A stretch of 34,286 nucleotides of DNA, taken from positions 1-34,286 of the forward strand of contig DASXXM010000500.1 in NCBI GenBank assembly GCA_036503065.1, in the 5' to 3' direction. The translations under genes and the position numbers were made by a program. The notes beneath the pieces were generated by a model, which saw only the letters and a program-made list of their open reading frames with translations, was not told where the DNA came from and ran no database searches. Every line of letters starts with the position of its first letter. Position 1 is the first letter of the stretch. Below are positions 8,593-15,419 of this stretch, one piece after another. The DNA comes from DATEPR01 sp036503065 (GTDB lineage Bacteria; Actinomycetota; Actinomycetes; Mycobacteriales; Pseudonocardiaceae).

Positions 8593-10098
8593 GTGAACGA
8601 ATCGGCACCGCAGTTCGGGCCGACCACCATCGAAGCGGACGACCCGCGCTACGAGAGCATGCTGCGCGGCACCAACCACCGGTTCGTCGCCAAACCGGAC
8701 CGGGTGTGCGTGGTGACGACCACCGAGCAGGTGGTCGCGGTGGTCGGCGAGGCCGTCGCGACCGGCATGCGGGTCACGGTGCGCAGCGGCGGGCACGGCT
8801 TCGAGGGCTTCACCGCCGCGGAGGGCGGTGTGCTGCTGGACATGTCGGAGATGACCGACGTCTCGTTCGACCCGTCCCGCAACGCGTTCGCCGTCGAGCC
8901 GGGCGCCACGCTCGGGCACGTCTACCGGGTGCTGTTCAAGGGCTGGAACGTGACGATCCCCGGCGGCGAGTGCACCGAGGTCGGCGCGGGCGGCCACTTC
9001 GCGGGCGGCGGCTACGGTCCGCTGTCGCGCCGGGTGGGCGCGGTGGTGGACTACCTGTGCGCGGTCGAGGTCGTCGTGGTCGACGCGGACGGCACCGCGC
9101 GCGCGGTGGTGGCCACGTCCGAGCCCGACGACCCGAACCGCGACCTGTGGTGGGCGCACACCGGCGGCGGTGGCGGCAACTTCGGCGTGGTGACCCGCTA
9201 CTGGCTGCGTGCGCCGGGGGTCACCTCGACCGACCCGGCCGAACTGCTGCCGAAGGCGCCGAGTCGTTGGCGCATCGGGTACTGCATGTGGTCGTGGGAG
9301 GCGATGACCGAGGAGTCGTTCGCGATCCTGCTGCGCAATGTCGGCACCTGGTTCGAGCGCAACAGCGCGCCCGGCTCGGTCCATGCCCAGCACTCGGCGT
9401 CGTTCTACTCGTCGCACCGTTCCGGTGGGGCACTGCTGGTCCAGGCGATGATCGACGACGAGATCCCGGACGCCGCCGCGCTGCTGGACTCCTACTTCGA
9501 CGCGGTGAGCGAAGGTGTCGGCGTCGAGGGGATGCGCACCCAGTCGGTCCGGCCGTGGCTGTACTTCGCGGCCTACCCGAACTGGGGCGACCCCGGCGGC
9601 CCCGACGTCCGCCGGGTCAAGATCAAGGCCGCCTACCTGCGCAAGGGGTACACCGATTCGCAGCTCGCCACGATCTGGCACCACCTCACCAGGCCGGACG
9701 GCGACAAGAACCAGCTGATCCTGATCGGCTACGGCGGCCAGGTGAACACGGTCGCCCCGGACGCGACCGCGACCGCGCAGCGCGACTCGGTGCTGAAGGC
9801 GGCCTACATGTCGGTGTGGGGCGACGAGGCGGACGACCACTCGAACATCACCCGGCTGCGCGAGTTCTACCGCGACGTGTACGCGGAGACCGGCGGCGTG
9901 CCGGTGCCGGGCGAGGTCAGTGACGGTTCGTACATCAACTACCCGGACGTCGACCTGGCCGACCCGAGCTGGAACACGTCCGGGGTGCCGTGGTCGACCT
10001 TGTACTACAAGGACAACTATCCACGGCTGCAGCAGGTCAAGCAGCGCTACGACCCGCGAGACGAGTTCCACCACGCCCTGTCCGTCGAGCTGCCCTGA
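8593..10098 (+). CDS. Bicovalent FAD-linked oxidase (berberine bridge enzyme type)
   Basis: A 501-residue flavoprotein with an N-terminal PCMH-type FAD domain and a C-terminal BBE segment (SYINYPDVDL, YYKDNYPRLQQVKQRYDP). H68 in RSGGHGFEG and C127 in GGECTEVGAGGHFAGGGYG are the two attachment residues of family members with 8-alpha-histidyl/6-S-cysteinyl FAD. Such enzymes oxidise alcohols, amines or phenolic intermediates with O2. No close role in characterised enediyne pathways comes to mind, so the substrate (appendage or core hydroxyl) is open. Third gene of the aminomutase operon, 36 bases after the condensation gene. GTG start with GAGGTG about seven bases upstream. Confidence 0.92.
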   Translation: MNESAPQFGPTTIEADDPRYESMLRGTNHRFVAKPDRVCVVTTTEQVVAVVGEAVATGMRVTVRSGGHGFEGFTAAEGGVLLDMSEMTDVSFDPSRNAFAVEPGATLGHVYRVLFKGWNVTIPGGECTEVGAGGHFAGGGYGPLSRRVGAVVDYLCAVEVVVVDADGTARAVVATSEPDDPNRDLWWAHTGGGGGNFGVVTRYWLRAPGVTSTDPAELLPKAPSRWRIGYCMWSWEAMTEESFAILLRNVGTWFERNSAPGSVHAQHSASFYSSHRSGGALLVQAMIDDEIPDAAALLDSYFDAVSEGVGVEGMRTQSVRPWLYFAAYPNWGDPGGPDVRRVKIKAAYLRKGYTDSQLATIWHHLTRPDGDKNQLILIGYGGQVNTVAPDATATAQRDSVLKAAYMSVWGDEADDHSNITRLREFYRDVYAETGGVPVPGEVSDGSYINYPDVDLADPSWNTSGVPWSTLYYKDNYPRLQQVKQRYDPRDEFHHALSVELP

Positions 10099-10166
10099 CG
10101 CCCTGGGCCGCCGCCGCAATCCAGAAGATGCCGGCGCGGACCACCCGGGCTAAGAAGGTACGGCTG

Positions 10167-10185
10167 CGGCTACCATCCGTAGCCG
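10167..10185. promoter_or_regulatory. Inverted repeat upstream of the YCII gene
   Basis: CGGCTAC (10167-10173) and GTAGCCG (10179-10185) are perfect 7-base arms around CATCC. The element lies in the 120-base gap between the BBE oxidase stop and the YCII start. It may be a weak terminator or an operator; no T run follows. Confidence 0.35.
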
Positions 10186-10218
10186 TCAGGTGCTGATCGG
10201 AATAGAGGAGGGCACAGG

Positions 10219-10560
10219 ATGCCTCAGTTCGCGGTGTTGATCTACGACAAGGACATTCCTTTCGAGGAGATTCCGCCGGAGGTTCTCGAAGCGCACGGCG
10301 AGGTTCCCGACAAGATCGAGAAGGCGGGCGGGGAGCTCACCGCGGGCTTCGCCGCGGAGCCCGCGTCGGCCGCCCGGGTGGTTCGCGGTGACTCGGTGAC
10401 CACCGGCCCGTTCTACGCAGGCGCCCAGCAGATCACCGGATTCTTCATCATCGAGGCGCGCGACATCGACCACGCGGTGGAGCTGTCCAAGTTCGTGCCG
10501 ATCATCGACGGCGGTGTCGAGGTGCGTCCGCTGCTCGCCGGGCCGCCAGAAGAGGAGTGA
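10219..10560 (+). CDS. YCII-domain (DGPF-like) small protein
   Basis: A 113-residue single-domain protein of the YciI/DGPF superfamily (dimeric alpha-beta barrel). The signature region is DSVTTGPFYAGAQQITGFFI, and the central GPF motif has TGPF in place of DGPF. Members are small cytoplasmic proteins of mostly unknown catalysis; some are dehalogenase- or lactonase-like and some are fused to sigma factors. A role in intermediate isomerisation or binding is possible but not shown. Very strong GAGGAGGG ribosome site at 10205-10212 before ATG. A terminator-like hairpin follows 30 bases after the stop, so it is probably monocistronic or the last gene of the aminomutase operon. Confidence 0.8.
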   Translation: MPQFAVLIYDKDIPFEEIPPEVLEAHGEVPDKIEKAGGELTAGFAAEPASAARVVRGDSVTTGPFYAGAQQITGFFIIEARDIDHAVELSKFVPIIDGGVEVRPLLAGPPEEE

Positions 10561-10590
10561 CCAGCGCGGCACCCTGCGCGACCCGACCGC

Positions 10591-10624
10591 CAACCCGGTG
10601 GAACCGAACGGTTCCGCCGGGTTG
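10591..10624 (+). terminator. Hairpin terminator after the YCII gene
   Basis: Arms 10591-10606 and 10609-10624 pair over 16 bases with one G-U and a two-base apex. The sequence CTCCATTGTGG follows, without a long T run. It separates the YCII gene from the beta-propeller gene. Confidence 0.8.
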
Positions 10625-10767
10625 CTCCATTGTGGACGTGCCTTGACCGGCGCGGCGATCCGGCACGGACGGATAAGGATCGGCTGGTGCGCGGCGGTAG
10701 CGTCGCGGCGTGGGGAGGCAGCCCCTCCTCGTCGCTTATTCGAAAACGTCAATTGATAGGGGTTGCC

Positions 10768-12333
10768 ATGAAGACTGGCGGCTTACGCACCGCGAGCAGG
10801 CTGACCATCACCGCCCTCGCCGTCGCGGGTCTCACTCTGGTCGGCGGTGCCGGCGGCGCCGTTCCCGCGCAGTCGGCCCAACCGTCGATCCGGGTCGCAT
10901 CCGGTTGGACGGCGCCCAACGGCGACAAGAACAACACCCGGCACGTCCTCGGTCCGATCAACTCCCACAACGTCAACAGGCTCAGCGTCGCGTGGACCGT
11001 GCCGATCCAGCAAGCCACCACCGACTGGCCCGGCAACGATGCGGCAACACCCGTCGTGGTCGACGGGGTCGCCTACACCCAGGACCTCAACTCCAACGTC
11101 TACGCGATCGACCTGCACAGCGGCAAGCTGTTGTGGACCAAGCTCTACACCGACCACTCCGCGGGCCCCAACGGCGTCAACGTCGCGGACGGCAAGGTGT
11201 TCGGCGCGACGGAATCATCGGTCTTCGCCCTGGACGCGCGCACGGGCACGCAACTGTGGAGCAAGACCATCACCCAGACCAGCGGCGAGGGCGTCGACAT
11301 GGCGCCCGGCGTCAACGACGGCACCGTCTACGTGTCCACTGTGGCCGGTAACAACGTCAGCTTCGACGAGGGCAACGGCAAGGGCGTCCTGTGGGCGCTG
11401 GACGAGGCCACCGGCCGGACGAAGTGGACATGGCAGCAGGTCCCCACCGCTCTCTGGGGCAACACGACCCTCAACTCCGGCGGCGGCATGTGGGGACCGC
11501 CCTCCTTCGACGCCAACGGTGACCTCTACGTCAGCGTCGGCAATCCCGGGCCGTTCATCGGCACCAGCCTGTATCCGTGGGGCGCCAGCCGTCCCGGCCC
11601 GAACCTCTACACGAACTCCATCGTCAAGCTGAGCGCGAAGACCGGCAGGATGCTCTGGTACAACCAGGTCGAACCGCACGACGTCTTCGACTGGGACCTG
11701 AACATCACGCCCGTGCTGACCACGGTCGACCATCGCCCGGTCGCGCTGGTCGCCGGCAAGATGGGTGACGTCTTCGAGTTCGACTCGGTCACCGGCCACC
11801 TGCTGTGGAAGACGCCGGTCGGCGTGCACAACGGCCACGACCAGGACAACCTGTTCGCGATGCGCGGCCAGACCAGCAAGCTGCCGCAGTTCCCGTTCAC
11901 CGTGTTCCCCGGCGTGCTCGGCGGCGTGATGTCGCAGCTCGCGATCGACGGCACGACGGCCTACGCGGCGGTCAGCGACTCCGGCGTCACCTGGCTCAAC
12001 CAGACGGACCTGCAGCTCCCGTCGCTGGACTCCGGTACCGGTGAGCTGGTCGCGCTGGACCTGGAGACCGGCCGGATCAAGTGGTCGCTCCCGCTGCCCT
12101 CCTCGGCCTACGGTGCCGCGTCGGTGGTCAACGACCTGGTGTTCACCACGACCTTCGACGGGACCGTCTACGCGGTGAACACCCGGACCGGAAAGGTTGC
12201 CTGGCAGGCAAAGCTGCCCGCGCACGCGAACTCGCCGGTGGCGATCAACGGCCGGTACGTGCTCGCCGCGGGCGGCTGGCCGATGGCCTCGAACGAGACG
12301 GCCCAGATCGTCGCCTACCGCCTCGGCGACTAG
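10768..12333 (+). CDS. Secreted PQQ-type beta-propeller protein
   Basis: A 521-residue protein with a Sec-type signal peptide: basic start, hydrophobic core at about 12-31, likely cut after AQSA (residue 37). The mature part consists of repeated propeller blades of the PQQ_2/quinoprotein type, such as GVAYTQDLNSNVYAIDLHSGKLLW, ESSVFALDARTGTQLW and GTVYAVNTRTGKVAWQ. The closest general family is PQQ-like alcohol dehydrogenases and their non-catalytic relatives; I cannot confirm PQQ or metal ligands by eye, and I see no heme c CxxCH motif. It probably acts outside the membrane, as an oxidase or binding protein. It is flanked by terminator hairpins on both sides, so it is a single transcription unit. 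ATG 10768 is chosen because the signal peptide starts there and AGGGG lies just upstream. Confidence 0.85.
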   Translation: MKTGGLRTASRLTITALAVAGLTLVGGAGGAVPAQSAQPSIRVASGWTAPNGDKNNTRHVLGPINSHNVNRLSVAWTVPIQQATTDWPGNDAATPVVVDGVAYTQDLNSNVYAIDLHSGKLLWTKLYTDHSAGPNGVNVADGKVFGATESSVFALDARTGTQLWSKTITQTSGEGVDMAPGVNDGTVYVSTVAGNNVSFDEGNGKGVLWALDEATGRTKWTWQQVPTALWGNTTLNSGGGMWGPPSFDANGDLYVSVGNPGPFIGTSLYPWGASRPGPNLYTNSIVKLSAKTGRMLWYNQVEPHDVFDWDLNITPVLTTVDHRPVALVAGKMGDVFEFDSVTGHLLWKTPVGVHNGHDQDNLFAMRGQTSKLPQFPFTVFPGVLGGVMSQLAIDGTTAYAAVSDSGVTWLNQTDLQLPSLDSGTGELVALDLETGRIKWSLPLPSSAYGAASVVNDLVFTTTFDGTVYAVNTRTGKVAWQAKLPAHANSPVAINGRYVLAAGGWPMASNETAQIVAYRLGD

Positions 12334-12373
12334 TCGCCATCGGCAGCGGCCTCAGCATCAGCATCAGCAGCGC

Positions 12374-12404
12374 AGCGGGGAAGACCCATCGGGGCTTCCC
12401 CGCT
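12374..12404 (+). terminator. Hairpin terminator after the beta-propeller gene
   Basis: Arms AGCGGGGAAG (12374-12383) and CTTCCCCGCT (12395-12404) pair perfectly, and CCC/GGG inside the loop can extend the stem. It lies 40 bases after the stop. Confidence 0.75.
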
Positions 12405-12454
12405 GTCACAATGGAATTCGAGCTCTCCACCGAACGGCACAGGAGACCACCGAC

Positions 12455-12739
12455 ATGACCAACGGCAACGGCAGCGGTCTCGACCGGGCCGAGATCGAGC
12501 GGCGCGTGACCGAGATCTGGCGGGACGTGTTGGGCGCGCGGCCCGGACAGGACGACGCGACGTTCTTCGAGCTGTCCGGACAGTCCATCGCCGCGGTGCG
12601 CATCACGGCGCGGGTCGAGGACGAACTCGGTGTGCTCGTCGACGTCGGCGAGCTGTTCGAGGACCCGGACCTGCCCGGTTTCGTGGCCATCGTGCTGGCC
12701 AACGCGGAGCCGGACGGCGAGCAGAAGCTGTCGGCCTGA
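12455..12739 (+). CDS. Stand-alone peptidyl carrier protein (SgcC2-like)
   Basis: A 94-residue carrier protein. The phosphopantetheine site is S44 in FFELSGQSIAAVRI, a variant of the PCP motif FFxLGGxSL with Ser in place of the first Gly. The following helix (VEDELGVLVDVGELFEDPDL) is typical of NRPS carriers. In C-1027-type pathways the beta-tyrosine unit is tethered to a free PCP before condensation, and this protein probably serves the condensation enzyme at 7195-8556. It could be activated by the PPTase domain of PksE or by a housekeeping PPTase. No adenylation gene that could load it is in the window. AGGAG at 12441-12445 supports ATG 12455. It is isolated by terminators. Confidence 0.92.
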   Translation: MTNGNGSGLDRAEIERRVTEIWRDVLGARPGQDDATFFELSGQSIAAVRITARVEDELGVLVDVGELFEDPDLPGFVAIVLANAEPDGEQKLSA

Positions 12740-12744
12740 CCGTA

Positions 12745-12786
12745 CGCCCGCATCTCCCGTGGTCGGCACCGCGGGAGATGCGGGCG
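12745..12786 (+). terminator. Hairpin terminator after the carrier protein gene
   Basis: Perfect 15-base arms at 12745-12759 and 12772-12786 with a 12-base loop, five bases after the carrier stop codon. Confidence 0.8.
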
Positions 12787-12838
12787 GCACCGGCCGAATG
12801 CGACGCTCGGACAACGGGCCAAGGAACGTGGCCGGTGC
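12787..12838. repeat. Inverted repeat in the leader of the SgcJ-like gene
   Basis: GCACCGGCC (12787-12795) and GGCCGGTGC (12830-12838) are perfect 9-base arms 34 bases apart. It directly abuts the preceding terminator and comes 21 bases before a second one. It could be part of a structured leader. Confidence 0.45.
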
Positions 12839-12859
12839 GGCTGCCCGACGAGAACATCG

Positions 12860-12893
12860 CCGCCGACGCCGCAGGTGTCGGCGGTTTTCTTTT
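12860..12893 (+). terminator. Rho-independent terminator (or attenuator) upstream of the SgcJ-like gene
   Basis: Stem CCGCCGAC (12860-12867) / GTCGGCGG (12877-12884) followed at once by TTTTCTTTT, the most classical intrinsic terminator in the window. It lies 107 bases before the SgcJ-like start and 120 bases after the carrier stop. It is either the second of two tandem terminators for the carrier gene or an attenuator in the leader of the next gene. Confidence 0.75.
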
Positions 12894-12999
12894 GTGTACC
12901 AACAGAATCGAAGCCGAGCGGCCCGCACATCGGCAGCGGGCCGACTGCGACCGAGCTCGCCCAAGAAGCGCACCGCCGTTGCGGCGAAAGGAAACAACC

Positions 13000-13443
13000 A
13001 TGACCACGACCTTCCCCACCAAGGTGTCGGCCGCCGAGCAGGCGTCCGTCGCGGCGCTGACCCAGCGACTCCTCGCGGCCTGGGCGTACAACGACGCGGA
13101 CGGCTTCGCCGACCTGTTCACCGAGGACGGCACCCTGATCCTGCCCGGCGTGTTCCAGCAGGGCCGCGAAGCCATCCGGGCCTTCGCCAAGGACGCGTTC
13201 GAGAACCAGTACAAGGGCACCCAGGTCACCGGCAAGCCGATCAGCCTGCGGTTCTTCGGCTCGGACGTCGCGCTGCTGCTCTCGTCGGGCGGCGTGCTGG
13301 CGGCCGGCGAGACGGAGGTCTCCGACGCGCAGGCGATCCGGGCGTCCTGGTTCGCGGTGCGTGTCGACGGCCAGTGGCGGCTGGCCGCGTACCAGAACAG
13401 CCCGGCAAAGCGCGGCCTGCCGACCCCCGGCACCAACGCCTGA
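13000..13443 (+). CDS. SgcJ/EcaC-type NTF2-like enediyne biosynthesis protein
   Basis: A 147-residue protein of the SnoaL/NTF2-like fold, matching the SgcJ/EcaC subfamily: an N-terminal helix with VAALTQRLLAAWAYNDADGFADLFTEDGTLILP in family register, then QGREAIRAF and a C-terminal WRLAAYQNSP strand. SgcJ (C-1027) and NCS-Orf16 (neocarzinostatin) are the characterised relatives, linked to nine-membered enediyne core formation; their exact reaction is not settled. This gene is the best indication that the core is nine-membered. AAAGGA lies about eight bases before ATG 13000. DAHP synthase follows 118 bases later on the same strand. Confidence 0.85.
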   Translation: MTTTFPTKVSAAEQASVAALTQRLLAAWAYNDADGFADLFTEDGTLILPGVFQQGREAIRAFAKDAFENQYKGTQVTGKPISLRFFGSDVALLLSSGGVLAAGETEVSDAQAIRASWFAVRVDGQWRLAAYQNSPAKRGLPTPGTNA

Positions 13444-13561
13444 CCACGCCGGAAACAGCGGCTGGCCGTGCCATGGCCGGTCGCTTCGCGTTGTGCGCGG
13501 CCCGCCGGCGGGCAGATACCAGCTCATCGACAGCGTACGAATGATGAGAGGAACGGCAGTC

Positions 13562-14647
13562 ATGGTTATCGTGATGGCCTCGGACGCCGCGCCAGCGGAT
13601 ATCGACTCAGTGGTCACGATGGTCGAATCGGTGGGGGCTGAGGCGTTCGTCAGCCGTGGCGTCACCGAACTGTTCGACAACGGCACCGATTCCGTCCGCG
13701 CGCGCGTCAACAGGGTGGTCATCGGCGTTGTCGGCGACCTGGATCTGCTGGCCTCGCTGAACCTGTCGGAGATGCGCGGGGTGAGCCGGGTCGCCCGCGT
13801 GTCGGCGAGCTACAAGCTGGTCAGCCGCGAGCACCACCTCAACCGGTCGACGGTCAAGGTGGGCGGCGTTTCCATCGGCCCGGACACCGCGACGCTGATC
13901 GCGGGCCCGTGTGCCGTCGAGACGCCCACCCAGACCCTGGCGGCGGCGCTGATGGCCCGGTCCGCGGGCGCGACGCTGTTGCGTGGTGGCGCGTACAAGC
14001 CGCGCACCTCGCCGTACGCCTTCCAGGGGCTCGGCGAGCGCGGCCTGAAGATCCTCGCCGACGTGCGGGACGAGACCGGCCTGCCGATCGTCACCGAGGT
14101 CGTCGGCGTCGAGGACGTCGCCATGGTCGCGTCCTATGCGGACATGCTGCAGATCGGCACCCGCAACATGCAGAACTTCCCGCTGCTGCGGGCGGTCGGC
14201 GCGGCGGGCAGGCCGGTGATGCTCAAGCGCGGCATGAACGCGACCATCGAGGAGTGGCTGATGGCCGCGGAATACATCGCACAGCGCGGAAATCTCGACA
14301 TCGTGCTGTGCGAGCGCGGCATCCGCACCTTCGAGACGGCGACCCGCAACACGCTCGACATCTCCGCGGTGCCGGTGGTGCAACAGCTCTCGCACCTGCC
14401 GGTGATCGTCGATCCATCGCACTCCGGCGGCCGCCGCGACCTGGTCATCCCGCTGACCAGGACGGCCGTCGTGGCCGGCGCGGACGGCGTCATCGTCGAC
14501 GTGCACCCGCAGCCCGACACCGCCCTCTGCGACGGCCCACAGGCCCTGATCGGCGAGGACCTGCCGGAGCTCGCCAGGGCATTCCGGGAGCTGAGCACGT
14601 ACATGGGCCGCGAGGTGTCGACCGAACGTCGACTCAGGACCGCCTGA
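13562..14647 (+). CDS. 3-deoxy-7-phosphoheptulonate (DAHP) synthase, type I-beta with ferredoxin-like domain
   Basis: A 361-residue enzyme joining phosphoenolpyruvate and erythrose-4-phosphate, the first shikimate step. An N-terminal ferredoxin-like domain (about 1-75, including VIGVVGD) leads through SASYKLVSRE to the TIM barrel. Barrel motifs are AGPCAVE (114-120, metal Cys117), RGGAYKPRTSPYAFQGLG, DPSHSGGRRD (His287) and DVHPQP (Asp313). The ferredoxin-like domain resembles that of the Thermotoga enzyme and is an allosteric module there. A dedicated copy would feed tyrosine supply for the aminomutase, or another chorismate-derived unit. AGAGGA about nine bases before ATG 13562 fixes the start; the open frame extends further upstream without homology. 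Confidence 0.93.
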   Translation: MVIVMASDAAPADIDSVVTMVESVGAEAFVSRGVTELFDNGTDSVRARVNRVVIGVVGDLDLLASLNLSEMRGVSRVARVSASYKLVSREHHLNRSTVKVGGVSIGPDTATLIAGPCAVETPTQTLAAALMARSAGATLLRGGAYKPRTSPYAFQGLGERGLKILADVRDETGLPIVTEVVGVEDVAMVASYADMLQIGTRNMQNFPLLRAVGAAGRPVMLKRGMNATIEEWLMAAEYIAQRGNLDIVLCERGIRTFETATRNTLDISAVPVVQQLSHLPVIVDPSHSGGRRDLVIPLTRTAVVAGADGVIVDVHPQPDTALCDGPQALIGEDLPELARAFRELSTYMGREVSTERRLRTA

Positions 14648-14665
14648 CAGCACCAGCAAACCCAG

Positions 14666-14706
14666 CGCACCGCCGGTGGCCACCCCCTTTGGCCACCGGC
14701 GGTGCG
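14666..14706 (+). terminator. Hairpin terminator after DAHP synthase
   Basis: Perfect 16-base arms at 14666-14681 and 14691-14706 with loop ACCCCCTTT, 18 bases past the stop. It ends the SgcJ-like/DAHP synthase unit. Confidence 0.85.
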
Positions 14707-14748
14707 TCGCGTTGTGCCCAGGGGTGGCCCGGCCCGGCCGTAACTCAG

Positions 14749-14777
14749 CTGACCTCGGCGCACCAGCTGAATAGAGT
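14749..14777 (+). promoter_or_regulatory. Sigma-70-type promoter for the GNAT gene (leaderless)
   Basis: CTGACC (14749-14754) and TAGAGT (14772-14777) are separated by 17 bases, close to an actinobacterial housekeeping promoter. The GTG start at 14784 falls where transcription should begin, so the mRNA is predicted to be leaderless; no ribosome site is present. Confidence 0.6.
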
Positions 14778-14783
14778 CGGGCG

Positions 14784-15332
14784 GTGTCCGAGCTACAGCG
14801 CCTGCGAGCCGACCATGACGCGGCGGTCCTGGCCTTCGAACTGGCCAACCGCGCCTACTTCGCCGCATCGATCTCCGACCGGGGCGATGAGTTCTTCGCG
14901 CAGTTCGCCGAGCGGCACCGCGCCTTGCTGGCCGAGCAGGAGGCCGGCATCGGCGCCTACTACGTGCTCGTCGCCGACGATGGCTCGATCCTGGGACGGT
15001 TCAACCTGTACCGCTGCCAGGACGGTACCGCGGACCTCGGCTACCGGGTCGCGCAGCGCGTCGCCGGCCGCGGCGTGGCGACCGCGACCGTCCAGGAGTT
15101 GTGTCGGCTGGCAGCGGTGGACCACGGGCTGCGCACGCTCAGGGCGGCCACCTCCCATGGGAACCTCGCATCTCAGAAGGTGCTGTCCAAGGCCGGTTTC
15201 GTCCCGACCGGCCCGGCCGACCCGGCAGACCTCGGCGGTGAGCCAGGCACCTGGTATCAGCGCAGCCTGGGGGACGGTCAGGGCGATCGTGCCGTAGTCC
15301 GTGGGGTTGTCCCAGTCGATCGGACCGGATAG
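14784..15332 (+). CDS. GNAT-family N-acetyltransferase
   Basis: A 182-residue acetyltransferase of the RimJ/RimL-like GNAT group. The acetyl-CoA pyrophosphate loop is RVAGRGVATATV, and NLASQKVLSKAGF is the usual C-terminal substrate/CoA motif. Substrates range from ribosomal proteins to antibiotics and amines. It has its own predicted promoter and is bounded by terminators, so it may be a bystander, a resistance gene or a tailoring gene acting on the beta-amino group; the sequence does not decide. Start GTG 14784. Confidence 0.85.
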   Translation: MSELQRLRADHDAAVLAFELANRAYFAASISDRGDEFFAQFAERHRALLAEQEAGIGAYYVLVADDGSILGRFNLYRCQDGTADLGYRVAQRVAGRGVATATVQELCRLAAVDHGLRTLRAATSHGNLASQKVLSKAGFVPTGPADPADLGGEPGTWYQRSLGDGQGDRAVVRGVVPVDRTG

Positions 15333-15369
15333 AGCGGCAGCGGCCGTTACAGGGCCGGGACGGCACGAC

Positions 15370-15402
15370 GGAGCCCGGCGCGGTCAAGCCGCGCCGGGCT
15401 CC
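15370..15402. terminator. Bidirectional terminator between converging genes
   Basis: Perfect 14-base arms at 15370-15383 and 15389-15402 with a 5-base loop. It lies between the stop of the GNAT gene (plus) and the stop of the HxlR-SCP2 gene (minus), so it can serve both. Confidence 0.85.
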
Positions 15403-15419
15403 GAAGTAGTCATGGGGAC

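Noticed and set aside
8194..10119. A 641-codon minus-strand frame across the condensation and BBE genes
   Set aside because: His/Arg/Val-rich shadow spanning two real genes.
10707..10735. GGAGG/CCTCC stem before the beta-propeller gene as a terminator or riboswitch
   Set aside because: Only five base pairs and no T run or conserved core; a chance element in GC-rich DNA.
12352..12371. CAGCAT-type short tandem repeat as a CRISPR-like or VNTR array
   Set aside because: Only about three 6-base units, no spacers.
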